From positions 1 through 64,000 of the forward strand of contig JAFMHL010000021.1 in NCBI GenBank assembly GCA_017854535.1: a stretch of 64,000 bases of DNA, given 5' to 3'. The notes under the pieces are model-generated. The model made no database searches. It saw only the letters and a list, made by a program, of their open reading frames with translations, and was not told the origin of the DNA. The translations under genes and the position numbers were made by a program. Shown here in pieces: positions 31,194-41,099 of this stretch. This DNA comes from Nitratireductor sp. (lineage in GTDB: Bacteria; Pseudomonadota; Alphaproteobacteria; Rhizobiales; Rhizobiaceae). Within the stretch, counting starts at the first letter, position 1; every line of letters starts with the position of its first letter.

Positions 31194-31319
31194 TGCCCCG
31201 TCAAGAAAGCTGATTTACCCTGTCCAGCAATGCGACCTCATAAGGCGCAGGTGGCATTTTCATGCAGGCTTAAACTAAGCTAAGCAGACCCATAATGATG
31301 TCATACAAAAGCAGCCTAT

Positions 31320-32636
31320 ATGTCCCAAGGAATCATCAAAACAAAAACCACTGAAGTTTCGACCAATCGCTCAAGGCTTTTGGCGGTTTCTGGCATTATT
31401 TTCTCGACGACTGTTATGTCGGCGGCTAGCGGATTGCTGTTTGCCTATGTGCCGACCAAACTGCTCGACTTGGGTTTCGAGCCCTGGGTTGCTGCAGCTA
31501 TGACGCCCGCTGTTGCCTTGGGCGGGCTATTTGGCTGTTTTGCAATTGGACCTTTGCTCCGAAATTCAGGCCATGCGCGCATATTCATGTTGCTGTATGC
31601 GCTTATAGAAATGTCGATGCTTACTGTTGCTGCCTTTGCCAGTCCCTGGATTTGGTTGGCGGCCCGTGTCGGTTATGGCTTTGCTATCAATGGAGTTTTC
31701 ATTCTAGCGCAAAGCTGGTTGCACAATGCTGTAACAGATGAAATACGCGGCAAGGTTATCTCGATTTTTTACCTTGGCTATGTTCTTGGATACGGGGTTG
31801 GCAGCTTTTCCATTGGTTATCTGGATGTTGAAGGCAATATTGTCCCGATGATCGCAACCTTTATTGTGGCGATTGCCACGATACCTGTTGCCCTCACTCG
31901 TTTGCCGCAACCTGAGCCCCCGGAAGCCATTACAGTCGATATCAAAAAAGTGTGGTCTATTTCTCCCGTTGGTCTGGCTGGTATGTTTACTGTTGGCGGC
32001 GTGACGATGTTGATGCAATCCTTCGCGCCTATTTATGCAAAGACTGAAGGTTTTTCTACCGCTGATGTTGGCCTTTTAATGCTTTGCATGCAGCTTGGGT
32101 TGCTAGTTGTTCAGTTTCCAATGGGCGCTTTGTCCGACCGCATAGACCGGCGTTTTGTTCTGCTAATCGTTTCGGCTGGCGCCTGTATCATTTCAATTTT
32201 TGGATTATCCACCCACGGATATTTATCGTTCATGATGATGGTTTTGATGTTTGCAATTTGGAATGGCTGTAATGAAACGCTTTATTCGGTATCCAGCGCA
32301 CTGGCCAATGACCGCGCAGACCCATCTCAATATGTACTGCTTTCATCAACACAGATGATTACATGGTCGATCGCGGCTTTCATTTTTCCAACGATAGCAA
32401 CGATAGCCCTACCCTTTGTTCCAATACAATCCTTCATGGGAATTTGTGGAGCTATCGTTTTGGTATTCGGCATATTTATCTTTTACAGGATTAATCAGCG
32501 TTCTGAGGAAGTCCCACCTGATGAGCGTGACAATGTTTTGCCGGGAACTGCGCTGGTTGTGAATCCAGGGGATTATTCAAACCCTGATGCATATGAAGAT
32601 GAAGATGCAGGTTCAACGAGCGGCTTGGTAAGCTGA
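31320..32636 (+). CDS. MFS transporter
   Basis: About 12 hydrophobic segments, GALSDRIDRR motif, acidic C-terminal tail. Confidence 0.88.
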   Translation: MSQGIIKTKTTEVSTNRSRLLAVSGIIFSTTVMSAASGLLFAYVPTKLLDLGFEPWVAAAMTPAVALGGLFGCFAIGPLLRNSGHARIFMLLYALIEMSMLTVAAFASPWIWLAARVGYGFAINGVFILAQSWLHNAVTDEIRGKVISIFYLGYVLGYGVGSFSIGYLDVEGNIVPMIATFIVAIATIPVALTRLPQPEPPEAITVDIKKVWSISPVGLAGMFTVGGVTMLMQSFAPIYAKTEGFSTADVGLLMLCMQLGLLVVQFPMGALSDRIDRRFVLLIVSAGACIISIFGLSTHGYLSFMMMVLMFAIWNGCNETLYSVSSALANDRADPSQYVLLSSTQMITWSIAAFIFPTIATIALPFVPIQSFMGICGAIVLVFGIFIFYRINQRSEEVPPDERDNVLPGTALVVNPGDYSNPDAYEDEDAGSTSGLVS

Positions 32637-32691
32637 TTACGCGACATTGAAGCAGTATTAGGAGAGATACCAAAAGCAACTGAAATCAGCT

Positions 32692-32907
32692 TTATTCTTT
32701 GTCTTCCAGCTTATCGCTTTTCAAGCGATATACCCCATCGGGGCCCAATTCCAATTCGTCAGCTGATGCCGTTTTGGCGGCTTTGTCTTTTTTGGCTTTT
32801 TCGGACTTTTCCAATTCTTCGCCAATCGCCGCCATGTGTTTTTGGAATGCACGGTATGCATACCAGCCAAGGCCACCCACCAATGCTACTGCTACCAGTT
32901 GAACCAT
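32692..32907 (-). CDS. hypothetical small protein with N-terminal TM
   Basis: 71-aa ORF with hydrophobic N-terminus and Lys/Glu-rich tail. Confidence 0.6.
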   Translation of the reverse strand: MVQLVAVALVGGLGWYAYRAFQKHMAAIGEELEKSEKAKKDKAAKTASADELELGPDGVYRLKSDKLEDKE

Positions 32908-32929
32908 CTAAGACACCCCCGATAATAAG

Positions 32930-33793
32930 TTACAGGCCAAATCTTGCCCAAAGGGCACGCTCTTCCAATTCGCTTGCTATACTGGATGGCAGCGATCCTG
33001 CAAGATCAGTTCCAATTGAATTACCTGATAAGCCTACTGAAGAAACCGGCCGGCCCAAAAAGCTTTTCTTGGCTTGCATTAATACAAGCTTGGTTTTCTT
33101 GCCATAGCGCTCTTTCAAGATCGGGCTCATATGGCCGAAACTATCAATCAAACCGCGCTCTTTTGCCGGGCGGCCAGTCCAATACATGCCTGTGAAAATG
33201 TCACCGTCATCCGACAGTTTTCCACTGCGGCGCGCTTTCACCATATCAATAAAAATCTCGTGGATATCAAGTTGGAGATCTTTGATATGTTTGATGTCGC
33301 TGTCTTTGACGGGCTGGAAGGGATCCAGCGAAACCTTGTTTTTACCAGCTGTATAGACACGGCGCTCAACGCCCAGTTTTTTGATCGCTTCCACAAATCC
33401 GAATGTTGACGCAACAACACCAATTGATCCGATTACAGAGGTTTCATCAGCAATAATTTCATCGCCAGCCAGGGCAATCATGTAACCGCCTGATGCTGCC
33501 ACATCTTCAACGAACACCAAAACGCGCTTTTGTTTTTCTTCAGCAAGTTCTCTGATGCGGGAATAGATCAAACGAGATTGCACTGGCGAGCCGCCCGGTG
33601 AGTTGACGCTGATGGCAACAACAGGCGCGTCTTTCATATCGAAAGCGCGCTGTAACGGTCCAGCAACACCAGCAAGTGAAAGATTTTGCCGCATTGGCGA
33701 AGAATTCGCCATTATTGCGCCCTGCATCCTAACCACAGGAATGACCGTATCTGTTTTGCGAAGGGAAGCGGGAAGCAGTTTGGAGAGTCTCAT
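32930..33793 (-). CDS. S49 family peptidase (SppA/SohB-like)
   Basis: VVAISVNSPGGSPVQSRLIYSRIRELAEEK, VEDVAASGGYMIALAGDEIIADETSVIGSIGVV; start near MRLSKLL. Confidence 0.93.
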   Translation of the reverse strand: MRLSKLLPASLRKTDTVIPVVRMQGAIMANSSPMRQNLSLAGVAGPLQRAFDMKDAPVVAISVNSPGGSPVQSRLIYSRIRELAEEKQKRVLVFVEDVAASGGYMIALAGDEIIADETSVIGSIGVVASTFGFVEAIKKLGVERRVYTAGKNKVSLDPFQPVKDSDIKHIKDLQLDIHEIFIDMVKARRSGKLSDDGDIFTGMYWTGRPAKERGLIDSFGHMSPILKERYGKKTKLVLMQAKKSFLGRPVSSVGLSGNSIGTDLAGSLPSSIASELEERALWARFGL

Positions 33794-33892
33794 CAAAATT
33801 ACCTTTTTGGAATGCAATATTCAATGCAAATGGCTATTTTGGCCCACAATTGCAAGATTACTTTTTGGAAAGGTGCAAAACTGCTGGAACAA

Positions 33893-34675
33893 TTACCCGA
33901 AATTAATTCGCGCTTCACCATTCAATAGAGCGACGGCTTGTTTGGTGGACTGTCCATCGCCATCATGGGTCACAAAACCTGGCATAATCGACAAGGGCGC
34001 GCGTGACCCTTTCGTCATTTTTACAAGAATGCGTTTGGCTGACTCATCGCTTCTGGAGTGAATAGGTACGATTACCTGCCCGCCAAAGCGACCTTGGCTA
34101 CAGGCGGAAATTTCACCAATTTTCTCGGTTCGATAAATCAAAACCAACGTTGCGCCCGGCTTCATGATCGCAGCAGAAGTGCGCATCCAGGCATCGAGTC
34201 CTGAAACACCCATCACATGGGCTTGCGATCTGAGGATGTCCGGCGAAGCACGAAGCCCTGCTTCGTTATAGGGAGGGTTCATAATTACATAGTCAAAATG
34301 GTCATTTTTCAATCCGCTAGCAGAACGTTTTGCGCCAGAAAGCGTCACATCTGCTTCCAGCACTTCTGCCCTTGATGCATATTGAAGATTTTGCCTCAGC
34401 TTTAGTGTTTTGCGCGCCAAGTCTGCCATCATAGGGTTTTTTTCAACTAAGACAGCATTCAGCCTTGGGTTTACACTAATAGCAGCAAGCCCTGCCACTC
34501 CGGCGCCGGAGCCAAGATCAGCAACATAGCCAGATGCGTCAAGGGGCAAGGAAGCGGCGATCAACAACGCATCAAGCCCCGAGCGATGGCCCGTCTTGGC
34601 AGGTTGCAACACTTTGAATGCGCCGCGATAAAAATCGTCCGTTGTTGTTTCCAGAACCTCTGCCTTTATGCCCAT
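33893..34675 (-). CDS. tRNA1(Val) N6-adenine methyltransferase-like protein
   Basis: VADLGSGAGVAGLAAISVNPRLNAVLVEKN and NPPY motif (YVIMNPPYNE). Confidence 0.88.
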   Translation of the reverse strand: MGIKAEVLETTTDDFYRGAFKVLQPAKTGHRSGLDALLIAASLPLDASGYVADLGSGAGVAGLAAISVNPRLNAVLVEKNPMMADLARKTLKLRQNLQYASRAEVLEADVTLSGAKRSASGLKNDHFDYVIMNPPYNEAGLRASPDILRSQAHVMGVSGLDAWMRTSAAIMKPGATLVLIYRTEKIGEISACSQGRFGGQVIVPIHSRSDESAKRILVKMTKGSRAPLSIMPGFVTHDGDGQSTKQAVALLNGEARINFG

Positions 34676-34681
34676 GGTATT

Positions 34682-34921
34682 TCAATATCCTACCGGGGAA
34701 TCGGTTTTCAGATATTTTTCTAAACCTGCATCTTTCATCAATCGACGAGCGCTTATACTGCTTTCTTCTGCAACCATTATGCGCCGCGCAATCATCCCAA
34801 TCGAGCCTTCCAAAATACTCATATGTTGATCAAGAACAATATGATGGATATCGCTGTCCTTGAGCAAGGATTGGACCAAAGAAATGATAACCACGTCATT
34901 GGTTCTCATCAATTCTATCAT
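34682..34921 (-). CDS. DUF2007-like protein
   Basis: MIELMRTNDVVIISLVQSLLKDSDIHHIVLDQHMSILEGSIG; start reset from 35005. Confidence 0.8.
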   Translation of the reverse strand: MIELMRTNDVVIISLVQSLLKDSDIHHIVLDQHMSILEGSIGMIARRIMVAEESSISARRLMKDAGLEKYLKTDSPVGY

Positions 34922-35236
34922 TTTGCACTCTTTCAGCTGCAACCCCATTGCAGCGGTTTGGAAATAGGTTCTTATAGTTGGTTCGCGCAGGCAAGTAACA
35001 ATCATGCCATATCGATAACGTAACGGTTATCAAACGTTAATGGCCAAAAATATTCGATCTACTAATTTTGTGGCAATGTATTTCATCAAGCCTAGATTAA
35101 AGACTTGAGCAAAAAGTGATTTCTGCGTTTTCTAAGGCTTTACCTGCCTTCTCTTCTAGGCCAATCTGTCACCTTACATTTGGTGGTTCTTTTCATTAAA
35201 ACGCATCAAGTAAAAAATTCGAATAAGGAATGAAAA

Positions 35237-36265
35237 ATGTCTGGTGTTGTTGTTCCGCTCAAAGGTGAGCAGTCGGGGAAAGTGAAAACTGCAAGCGTCG
35301 AGCCCCTGGTTGAACTTGTTCGCCCCGATATGGAAAGGGTCAACCGCCTCATCTTAAGCAAATGCGGTTCTGATATCGAACTCATTCCTGAGGTCGCGCG
35401 CCACTTAATTGACAGTGGCGGTAAGCGACTTCGTCCTATGTTGACCATTGCTGCCGCAGCCATGTGTGGCTATAAGGGCGATCATCATGTGACACTAGCA
35501 GCAAGTGTAGAGTTCATGCATACAGCAACGCTCTTGCACGATGATGTGGTGGATGAAAGCGATCTTCGCCGGGGTAAATTGGCTGCCCGTATGCTTTGGG
35601 GCAATCAGGCCAGTGTTCTTGTCGGAGACTTCTTGTTAGGGCAGGCCTTTCGTATGATGGTGGAAGCTGGCTCTCTTCAAGCACTGGATGTGCTTTCCCA
35701 TGCCGCAACGGTTATTGCCGAGGGCGAGGTATTACAGCTGAGTACAGCAAAAAACCTTGATACGACCCAAGACGAATATATGCAGGTAGTAAAAGCCAAG
35801 ACGGCGGCACTGTTTGCTGCGGCGACAGAAGTGGGTCCAATTCTTGCCGGATCCGGCAAAGCCGTGACGTCAGCATTTAGATCTTATGGGAACAATCTTG
35901 GCTTGGCATTTCAGCTGATAGATGATGCGCTTGACTATGGCGGGAATGCAAAAACATTGGGCAAAAATGTGGGTGATGATTTTCGAGAAGGCAAAGTCAC
36001 GCTTCCAGTATTGTTATGTTATCGACGCGGTAATGACGCTGAGCGCAATTTTTGGCGCGAGGCAATCGAGCATGGTAAAAACGACAGCAGCCGCCTTGAA
36101 GAAGCCATGAGGCTGATGCACGAACATAATGCTCTAGGCGATACTCTGGAACGTGCACGACAATATTGTGAATTGGCTCAAGATGCTTTGGCAACTTTTG
36201 AAGATACACCACATAAAGCGGCGTTGATCGAGGTGTTGGAATATAGCTTATTGCGCGCAAATTGA
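35237..36265 (+). CDS. polyprenyl synthetase family protein (octaprenyl diphosphate synthase-like)
   Basis: GGKRLRPML, LLHDDVVDESDLRRG, FQLIDDALDYGG. Confidence 0.95.
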   Translation: MSGVVVPLKGEQSGKVKTASVEPLVELVRPDMERVNRLILSKCGSDIELIPEVARHLIDSGGKRLRPMLTIAAAAMCGYKGDHHVTLAASVEFMHTATLLHDDVVDESDLRRGKLAARMLWGNQASVLVGDFLLGQAFRMMVEAGSLQALDVLSHAATVIAEGEVLQLSTAKNLDTTQDEYMQVVKAKTAALFAAATEVGPILAGSGKAVTSAFRSYGNNLGLAFQLIDDALDYGGNAKTLGKNVGDDFREGKVTLPVLLCYRRGNDAERNFWREAIEHGKNDSSRLEEAMRLMHEHNALGDTLERARQYCELAQDALATFEDTPHKAALIEVLEYSLLRAN

Positions 36266-36322
36266 CTTTCATACAAACGCACCGCAAAATCCGTTTAGCT
36301 TAAATGATATGGACCTTATCCT

Positions 36323-38074
36323 ATGAATCTTCATAAAAAATATTTGCTATCTTTCGCAGTGTCTTGGGGGATCTTAGCGAATATTTCAGTACCTGCACAA
36401 AGTGCAGGGTTTCTGGATGAGTTGGAAATTGCTCATTCGAAGATTCTTGAAACGAAGAATGTAGATAATACTCCAAGTTTGTCTGGCAGTTTCCTTGCTG
36501 CCTTAAGTGCATCTTCGCAAGGCGATGATCCGGCTGCGATAGAAAATTATCGAAATGTGATTGCAGTAGACCCTACCAATTCGAATGTTCAACAATCGCT
36601 GTTTGCTGCTTTGACAGCAGATGGCAAGATTTCAGAGGCGATCGACTTTCTTGGGACCATGAGTCCGGAATCGCAGAATGTAAATTTGAACAGGATTGTG
36701 ATTGCGGCAAATGCAATCAAACAGAAATCCTGGAAGCGTGCCGTCTCGACCATAGACAAAATCAATGGCTCAGCCCTTGATGACATGGTCACCAAAATCG
36801 TTGGTGCCTGGGCCTTGTATGGCGAGCGGGACCTGCCTGAAGCGATTAAAAGAGTTCAATCCATCGAAGGGCCGGACTGGGTATTGCTTATCAAAGAATA
36901 TCATCTCGGATTACTTCATGCAGCCAATGGGCAAGACAAAGAAGCTGCTGCCTTTTTTACCCAGGCAGTAGGGCGACGCAATGTTGCGGCTGCACTTACC
37001 GAAACCTATATGCGTGCCATAGAAGGCCTCGCCAGAGTGCAGACCAAAAGCGGCGATTTGGATACTGCAATCAAAACTGCTGAAAATGGCTTAAATCTAT
37101 TGGCTGAGCATCCTCCGTTGAAACAGTTTTTAACAAAGCTTGATGAAAAACAGAAAAGCGCGCCGTTGGTCAAATCAGCCCAACAAGGAACTGCCGAAGT
37201 TTTTTATAATGTTGGTTCTGCGATTAGCCGTCAGGGCGGGCTTCCATTTGCTCAGGGCTATTTGCAGTTGGCAAATTTCCTCGTGCCAAAAAACAACACA
37301 GTGGTGATGGCGCTTGCAAACACCTATTCGGACCAGAAAAAATTTGTTCGCGCGAATGAACTGTTCGCAACTATTGAAGAAACATCTGCATATTATTCAC
37401 GCGCTCAATTGGAAGAAGGGTTGAACCTCAACCGTATGGATCAATATCCTGATGCGGAAAAAATATTGAGCACCTTGTTTGATGCCTCACCTGATGACGG
37501 TGTCGTCGCGCTTTCCTTGGGTGGCGTGTACAGCCAACGTGAAGAGCATCCGAAGGCAGTTGCGCTTTATGACCGTATTATTGCAACGCAAACCGAAACC
37601 GAAGAGCGCGATTGGGTGTTATATTATCGCCGCGGCATTTCCCATGAGCGGACAAAGAACTGGCCAATGGCTGAAGCAGATTTCCTTCGCGCATTGGAAC
37701 TGTCACCAGACCAGCCGGATGTTTTGAATTATCTTGGATATTCGTGGATTGATCAGGGCATCAATCTTGATGACGGTTTGGCGAAGGTAAAAAAAGCGGT
37801 GCAGTTAAAGCCTAACTCGGGCTTTATTATCGATAGTCTTGGATGGGCCTATTATCGGCTTGGCAGATATGAGGAAGCCGTTGTCGAGCTAAGTCGCGCA
37901 TTGGAACTCATGCCGTCTGATCCTGTTGTGAATGATCATTTGGGCGATGCATTCTGGAAAACCGACCGTAAGCTTGAGGCTGTTTTCCAATGGAAACATG
38001 CCCTTTCGCATAAACCTTCGGAAGAAGAAGAAGCGAAAATACGCGAGAAAATACGCGCTGGCCTTACCCATTAG
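36323..38074 (+). CDS. tetratricopeptide repeat protein
   Basis: 583 aa, signal peptide, several TPR motifs. Confidence 0.9.
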   Translation: MNLHKKYLLSFAVSWGILANISVPAQSAGFLDELEIAHSKILETKNVDNTPSLSGSFLAALSASSQGDDPAAIENYRNVIAVDPTNSNVQQSLFAALTADGKISEAIDFLGTMSPESQNVNLNRIVIAANAIKQKSWKRAVSTIDKINGSALDDMVTKIVGAWALYGERDLPEAIKRVQSIEGPDWVLLIKEYHLGLLHAANGQDKEAAAFFTQAVGRRNVAAALTETYMRAIEGLARVQTKSGDLDTAIKTAENGLNLLAEHPPLKQFLTKLDEKQKSAPLVKSAQQGTAEVFYNVGSAISRQGGLPFAQGYLQLANFLVPKNNTVVMALANTYSDQKKFVRANELFATIEETSAYYSRAQLEEGLNLNRMDQYPDAEKILSTLFDASPDDGVVALSLGGVYSQREEHPKAVALYDRIIATQTETEERDWVLYYRRGISHERTKNWPMAEADFLRALELSPDQPDVLNYLGYSWIDQGINLDDGLAKVKKAVQLKPNSGFIIDSLGWAYYRLGRYEEAVVELSRALELMPSDPVVNDHLGDAFWKTDRKLEAVFQWKHALSHKPSEEEEAKIREKIRAGLTH

Positions 38075-38086
38075 AGGAGCCAAGGC

Positions 38087-39013
38087 TTGGCTGAACTTTT
38101 GGAAAGCGCCATTACTTGCTTTGCCCCTGCGAAGATCAATCTTGCGCTGCATATAACTGGCCAGCGAAACGATGGATATCATTTGCTGGACAGTCTGGTT
38201 GTCTTTGCAAATATTGGCGACACAATAACCCTCAAGACCCCGCAAAATAACGCCCAAGGCACTGCCATCTGCCAGTTTAACGGCCCGTTTGGAAAACAGC
38301 TGGAGAAAACTATTGCTGGCACATCCGATCACTTGATATTGAAAGCAGCAGAAGCGTTTCAAAACTCTTTTGGTCAGTTCGAACGCGGCCTCTCAATCCA
38401 TTTGGAAAAGAGACTTCCTATTGCAAGTGGCATTGGAGGAGGCTCTGCGGATGCTGCAGCTACCTTGCTGGCGATGGGAAAATTACATAGTGGAATATCG
38501 CAGGCTGATTTACAGGCTATGAGCGAAAAACTGGGGGCTGATGTTCCCATGTGCCTTCATTCTCAAGCTTTGCAGGCAAAGGGCATTGGCACAGATTTGA
38601 ACCTGGTAAATCATATGCCAAAGCTTCATCTGTTATTGATAAATCCTGGAATTGAAGTTTCAACCTCTAAGATTTTTGAAGCATTGGAAAGCAAGAAGAA
38701 CGCGCCGTTGACACCCCTTCCTGCACAACTGTCCTTCGACAATTTGATTGACTGGTTGGCTCATCAGCGCAATGTTCTTGAACCAACAGCGATAGACATA
38801 ACGCCTCAAATTGGAGATTTGCTTTCAGCTTTGCATAATACAAATGCATCTTTGGTTAGGATGAGCGGATCTGGAGCAACCTGCTTTGGCATCTATAGAA
38901 GCACACAGGCCAGCAAAGCGGCGGCGGAAACAATCCGAAATGCCCAGCCGCACTGGTGGGTTGAAACGACTGAAACTTTTGACCATGGCTACGACAGGGC
39001 TTTGGCCCCATAG
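38087..39013 (+). CDS. ispE: 4-diphosphocytidyl-2-C-methyl-D-erythritol kinase
   Basis: APAKINLALHITGQRNDGYHLLDSLVVFA and LPIASGIGGGSADAAATL; TTG start. Confidence 0.95.
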   Translation: MAELLESAITCFAPAKINLALHITGQRNDGYHLLDSLVVFANIGDTITLKTPQNNAQGTAICQFNGPFGKQLEKTIAGTSDHLILKAAEAFQNSFGQFERGLSIHLEKRLPIASGIGGGSADAAATLLAMGKLHSGISQADLQAMSEKLGADVPMCLHSQALQAKGIGTDLNLVNHMPKLHLLLINPGIEVSTSKIFEALESKKNAPLTPLPAQLSFDNLIDWLAHQRNVLEPTAIDITPQIGDLLSALHNTNASLVRMSGSGATCFGIYRSTQASKAAAETIRNAQPHWWVETTETFDHGYDRALAP

Positions 39014-39033
39014 AAAATTGAAGCGAGCATAAG

Positions 39034-39585
39034 ATGTCGAGAATTGATGAAACCCGCACGTTTGTTCCTGTTGGCATTGCCGTTTTGACGGTCTCCGATA
39101 CGCGCCAGCTAAGCGATGATAAATCCGGCAATATACTGGTTGATCGGTTGGAAACTGCCGGACACAAATTGATCGACCGTATGATTGTAAAAGATGACAT
39201 CCCCGCTATTCAGGCCAAGGTCGCAGGCTGGAGTAAAGACGACAATATTGACGTGATCATCACCACGGGTGGCACTGGATTTACCGGGCGTGACGTTACC
39301 CCAGACGCGCTCGAGCCGTTATTTGAAAAGAAGATGGACGGATTTTCCGAAGTTTTTCACCGCATCAGCTATGACAAGATCGGCACCTCAACCATTCAGT
39401 CCCGCGCTACAGGCGGCGTCCTCAATGCAACTTTCATCTTCTGCCTGCCTGGCTCACCGGGAGCCTGCAAAGATGCCTGGGATGGCATTTTATCGCTGCA
39501 ACTCGATTATCGTCACATGCCCTGCAATTTCGTGGAGATCATGCCAAGATTGGATGAGCATTTGAAGCGAGGCAGCGGGAAGTAA
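39034..39585 (+). CDS. moaB: molybdenum cofactor biosynthesis protein B
   Basis: AVLTVSDTRQLSDDKSG, ITTGGTGFTGRDVTPDALEPLF, LPGSPGACKDAW. Confidence 0.94.
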   Translation: MSRIDETRTFVPVGIAVLTVSDTRQLSDDKSGNILVDRLETAGHKLIDRMIVKDDIPAIQAKVAGWSKDDNIDVIITTGGTGFTGRDVTPDALEPLFEKKMDGFSEVFHRISYDKIGTSTIQSRATGGVLNATFIFCLPGSPGACKDAWDGILSLQLDYRHMPCNFVEIMPRLDEHLKRGSGK

Positions 39586-39662
39586 TTCACTCAATAATTT
39601 CGGCCCCACTGCTTTCTACTTTAGAACACTGATTGGCGCGTCCACATTTATCTCGACATTTA

Positions 39663-39677
39663 GTTCTTGCTTTGTTC
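39663..39677 (+). promoter_or_regulatory. LexA (SOS) box candidate GTTC-N7-GTTC
   Basis: GTTCTTGCTTTGTTC, exact match to the alphaproteobacterial LexA consensus, 19 nt before ATG 39697. Confidence 0.6.
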
Positions 39678-39696
39678 TCATTTCCAAGATAGGAAT

Positions 39697-40917
39697 ATGT
39701 TCATAGACACAGTGAGTCTTTTTAGCGAGGCCAATATGGGTATTTCAATTGCAGTAGATCATCGTTCGGTTCGTTCTGATTTGTCAGGCATGAACAGACT
39801 TGCCCATGATGGGTTTATGGCCAAGTCCGAACTTGGGGCAAAAGCCGATCAGATTGCTGATTTGCGCCGGCGTGGTCGTGCAGCGACGATTAACCCGTCA
39901 GGTCGCTTTGAACCCATCAGCCGCCATGTATTTGACGATGGATGGCAAACCTTAGATGAATTGCCTCCCTTCAAGACCGAGGTCTATGAAGAAAAGCCGA
40001 AGACCATCATAACCCGCAACGCCTCGCCTGATATTTCCTTTGATCGTTCGATCAATCCTTATCGCGGCTGTGAGCATGGCTGCGTCTATTGTTTCGCCCG
40101 CCCTACCCATTCTTATATGGGGCTTTCCTCTGGGCTTGATTTTGAATCCAAGCTTTTTGCCAAAAGCGGTATTGGTCGTCTTTTGGAAGCGGAACTTTCG
40201 AAAAAAGGCTATGAGCCACGCACCATTGCTATTGGGACAAATACTGATCCGTATCAGCCAATTGAAAAAGATCGCCGGATCATGCGCGATATTCTTGAGG
40301 TATTGGAGAAGGCCAACCACCCTGTTGGTATCGTAACCAAATCAGCTTTGGTGATACGCGACATCGATATTCTTTCCCGCATGGCTGCCAAAGGTCTGGT
40401 GAAAGTTGCCCTGTCCATCACCACGCTTGATCGAAAACTGGCTAGAGCCATGGAACCCCGTGCTGCCACCCCTTCTTTGCGGTTGAAGGCCATTCACGAA
40501 TTGTCCGAAGCAGGTATTCCGACCTCAGTGATGGTTGCTCCGGTCATTCCTGCCATGACGGATCATGAGTTGGAACATATTCTCGATTCAGCTGCTGGTG
40601 CAGGCGCCAAAGAGGCGGGCTATATACTTTTGCGATTGCCTGCAGAAGTCAGCCCGCTGTTTCGTGACTGGTTACTGCAACATTATCCTGACCGCTATCG
40701 TCATGTGATGAATGTGCTTCGCTCTATGCGCGGCGGCAAGGACTATGATGCTGAATGGGGCAAGCGTATGAAAGGAAAAGGACCGTATGCGATCCAGATT
40801 GGCAGACGCTTTGAATTGGCTGCCAAACGTTGCGGGCTAAACGAACGTCGTTTGTCCCTTAGAACTGATTTATTTGAAGCGCCGGAGGGAGCAGAGAAAC
40901 AGTTGGCGCTTTTTTGA
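39697..40917 (+). CDS. PA0069-family radical SAM protein (COG1533 SplB-like)
   Basis: SINPYRGCEHGCVYCFARPTHSYMGLSSGLDFESKLFAK (CxxxCxxC) and IAIGTNTDPYQPIEK; start uncertain (39697 or 39736). Confidence 0.92.
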   Translation: MFIDTVSLFSEANMGISIAVDHRSVRSDLSGMNRLAHDGFMAKSELGAKADQIADLRRRGRAATINPSGRFEPISRHVFDDGWQTLDELPPFKTEVYEEKPKTIITRNASPDISFDRSINPYRGCEHGCVYCFARPTHSYMGLSSGLDFESKLFAKSGIGRLLEAELSKKGYEPRTIAIGTNTDPYQPIEKDRRIMRDILEVLEKANHPVGIVTKSALVIRDIDILSRMAAKGLVKVALSITTLDRKLARAMEPRAATPSLRLKAIHELSEAGIPTSVMVAPVIPAMTDHELEHILDSAAGAGAKEAGYILLRLPAEVSPLFRDWLLQHYPDRYRHVMNVLRSMRGGKDYDAEWGKRMKGKGPYAIQIGRRFELAAKRCGLNERRLSLRTDLFEAPEGAEKQLALF

Positions 40918-41099
40918 GAGCAAACTGAATACATTTGAGATGCAACATCTGTTGTGAAAACCTAATTCCGGCTTCCCCGCCGGTTTAAACCAATCCTGGT
41001 TGCTGCCGCACAGATCTTTTGAAGGAGGTTCCCCACTTCTTTTCAAGAGGAACAGGATTGGGACTTGAAGAGAATCGGTGTTCAGGCAAACATTGCCGC

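Noticed and set aside
32630-32692. AAGCTGATT ... AATCAGCTT 9-bp inverted repeat between convergent genes
   Set aside because: 45-nt loop and no T-tract; weak as terminator and could be chance.
35014-35031. GATAAC-gtaacg-GTTATC dyad upstream of the DUF2007 gene
   Set aside because: Only 6-bp arms with a non-symmetric centre; expected by chance in a window this size.
41019-41030. AAGGAGGT ribosome-binding-like sequence and TTG start for rnhB
   Set aside because: The SD-like string lies inside the TTG-initiated ORF with no start codon at the right distance, and the extra N-terminus (KEVPHFFSRGTGLGLEENRC) is not RNase HII-like; ATG 41100 is preferred.
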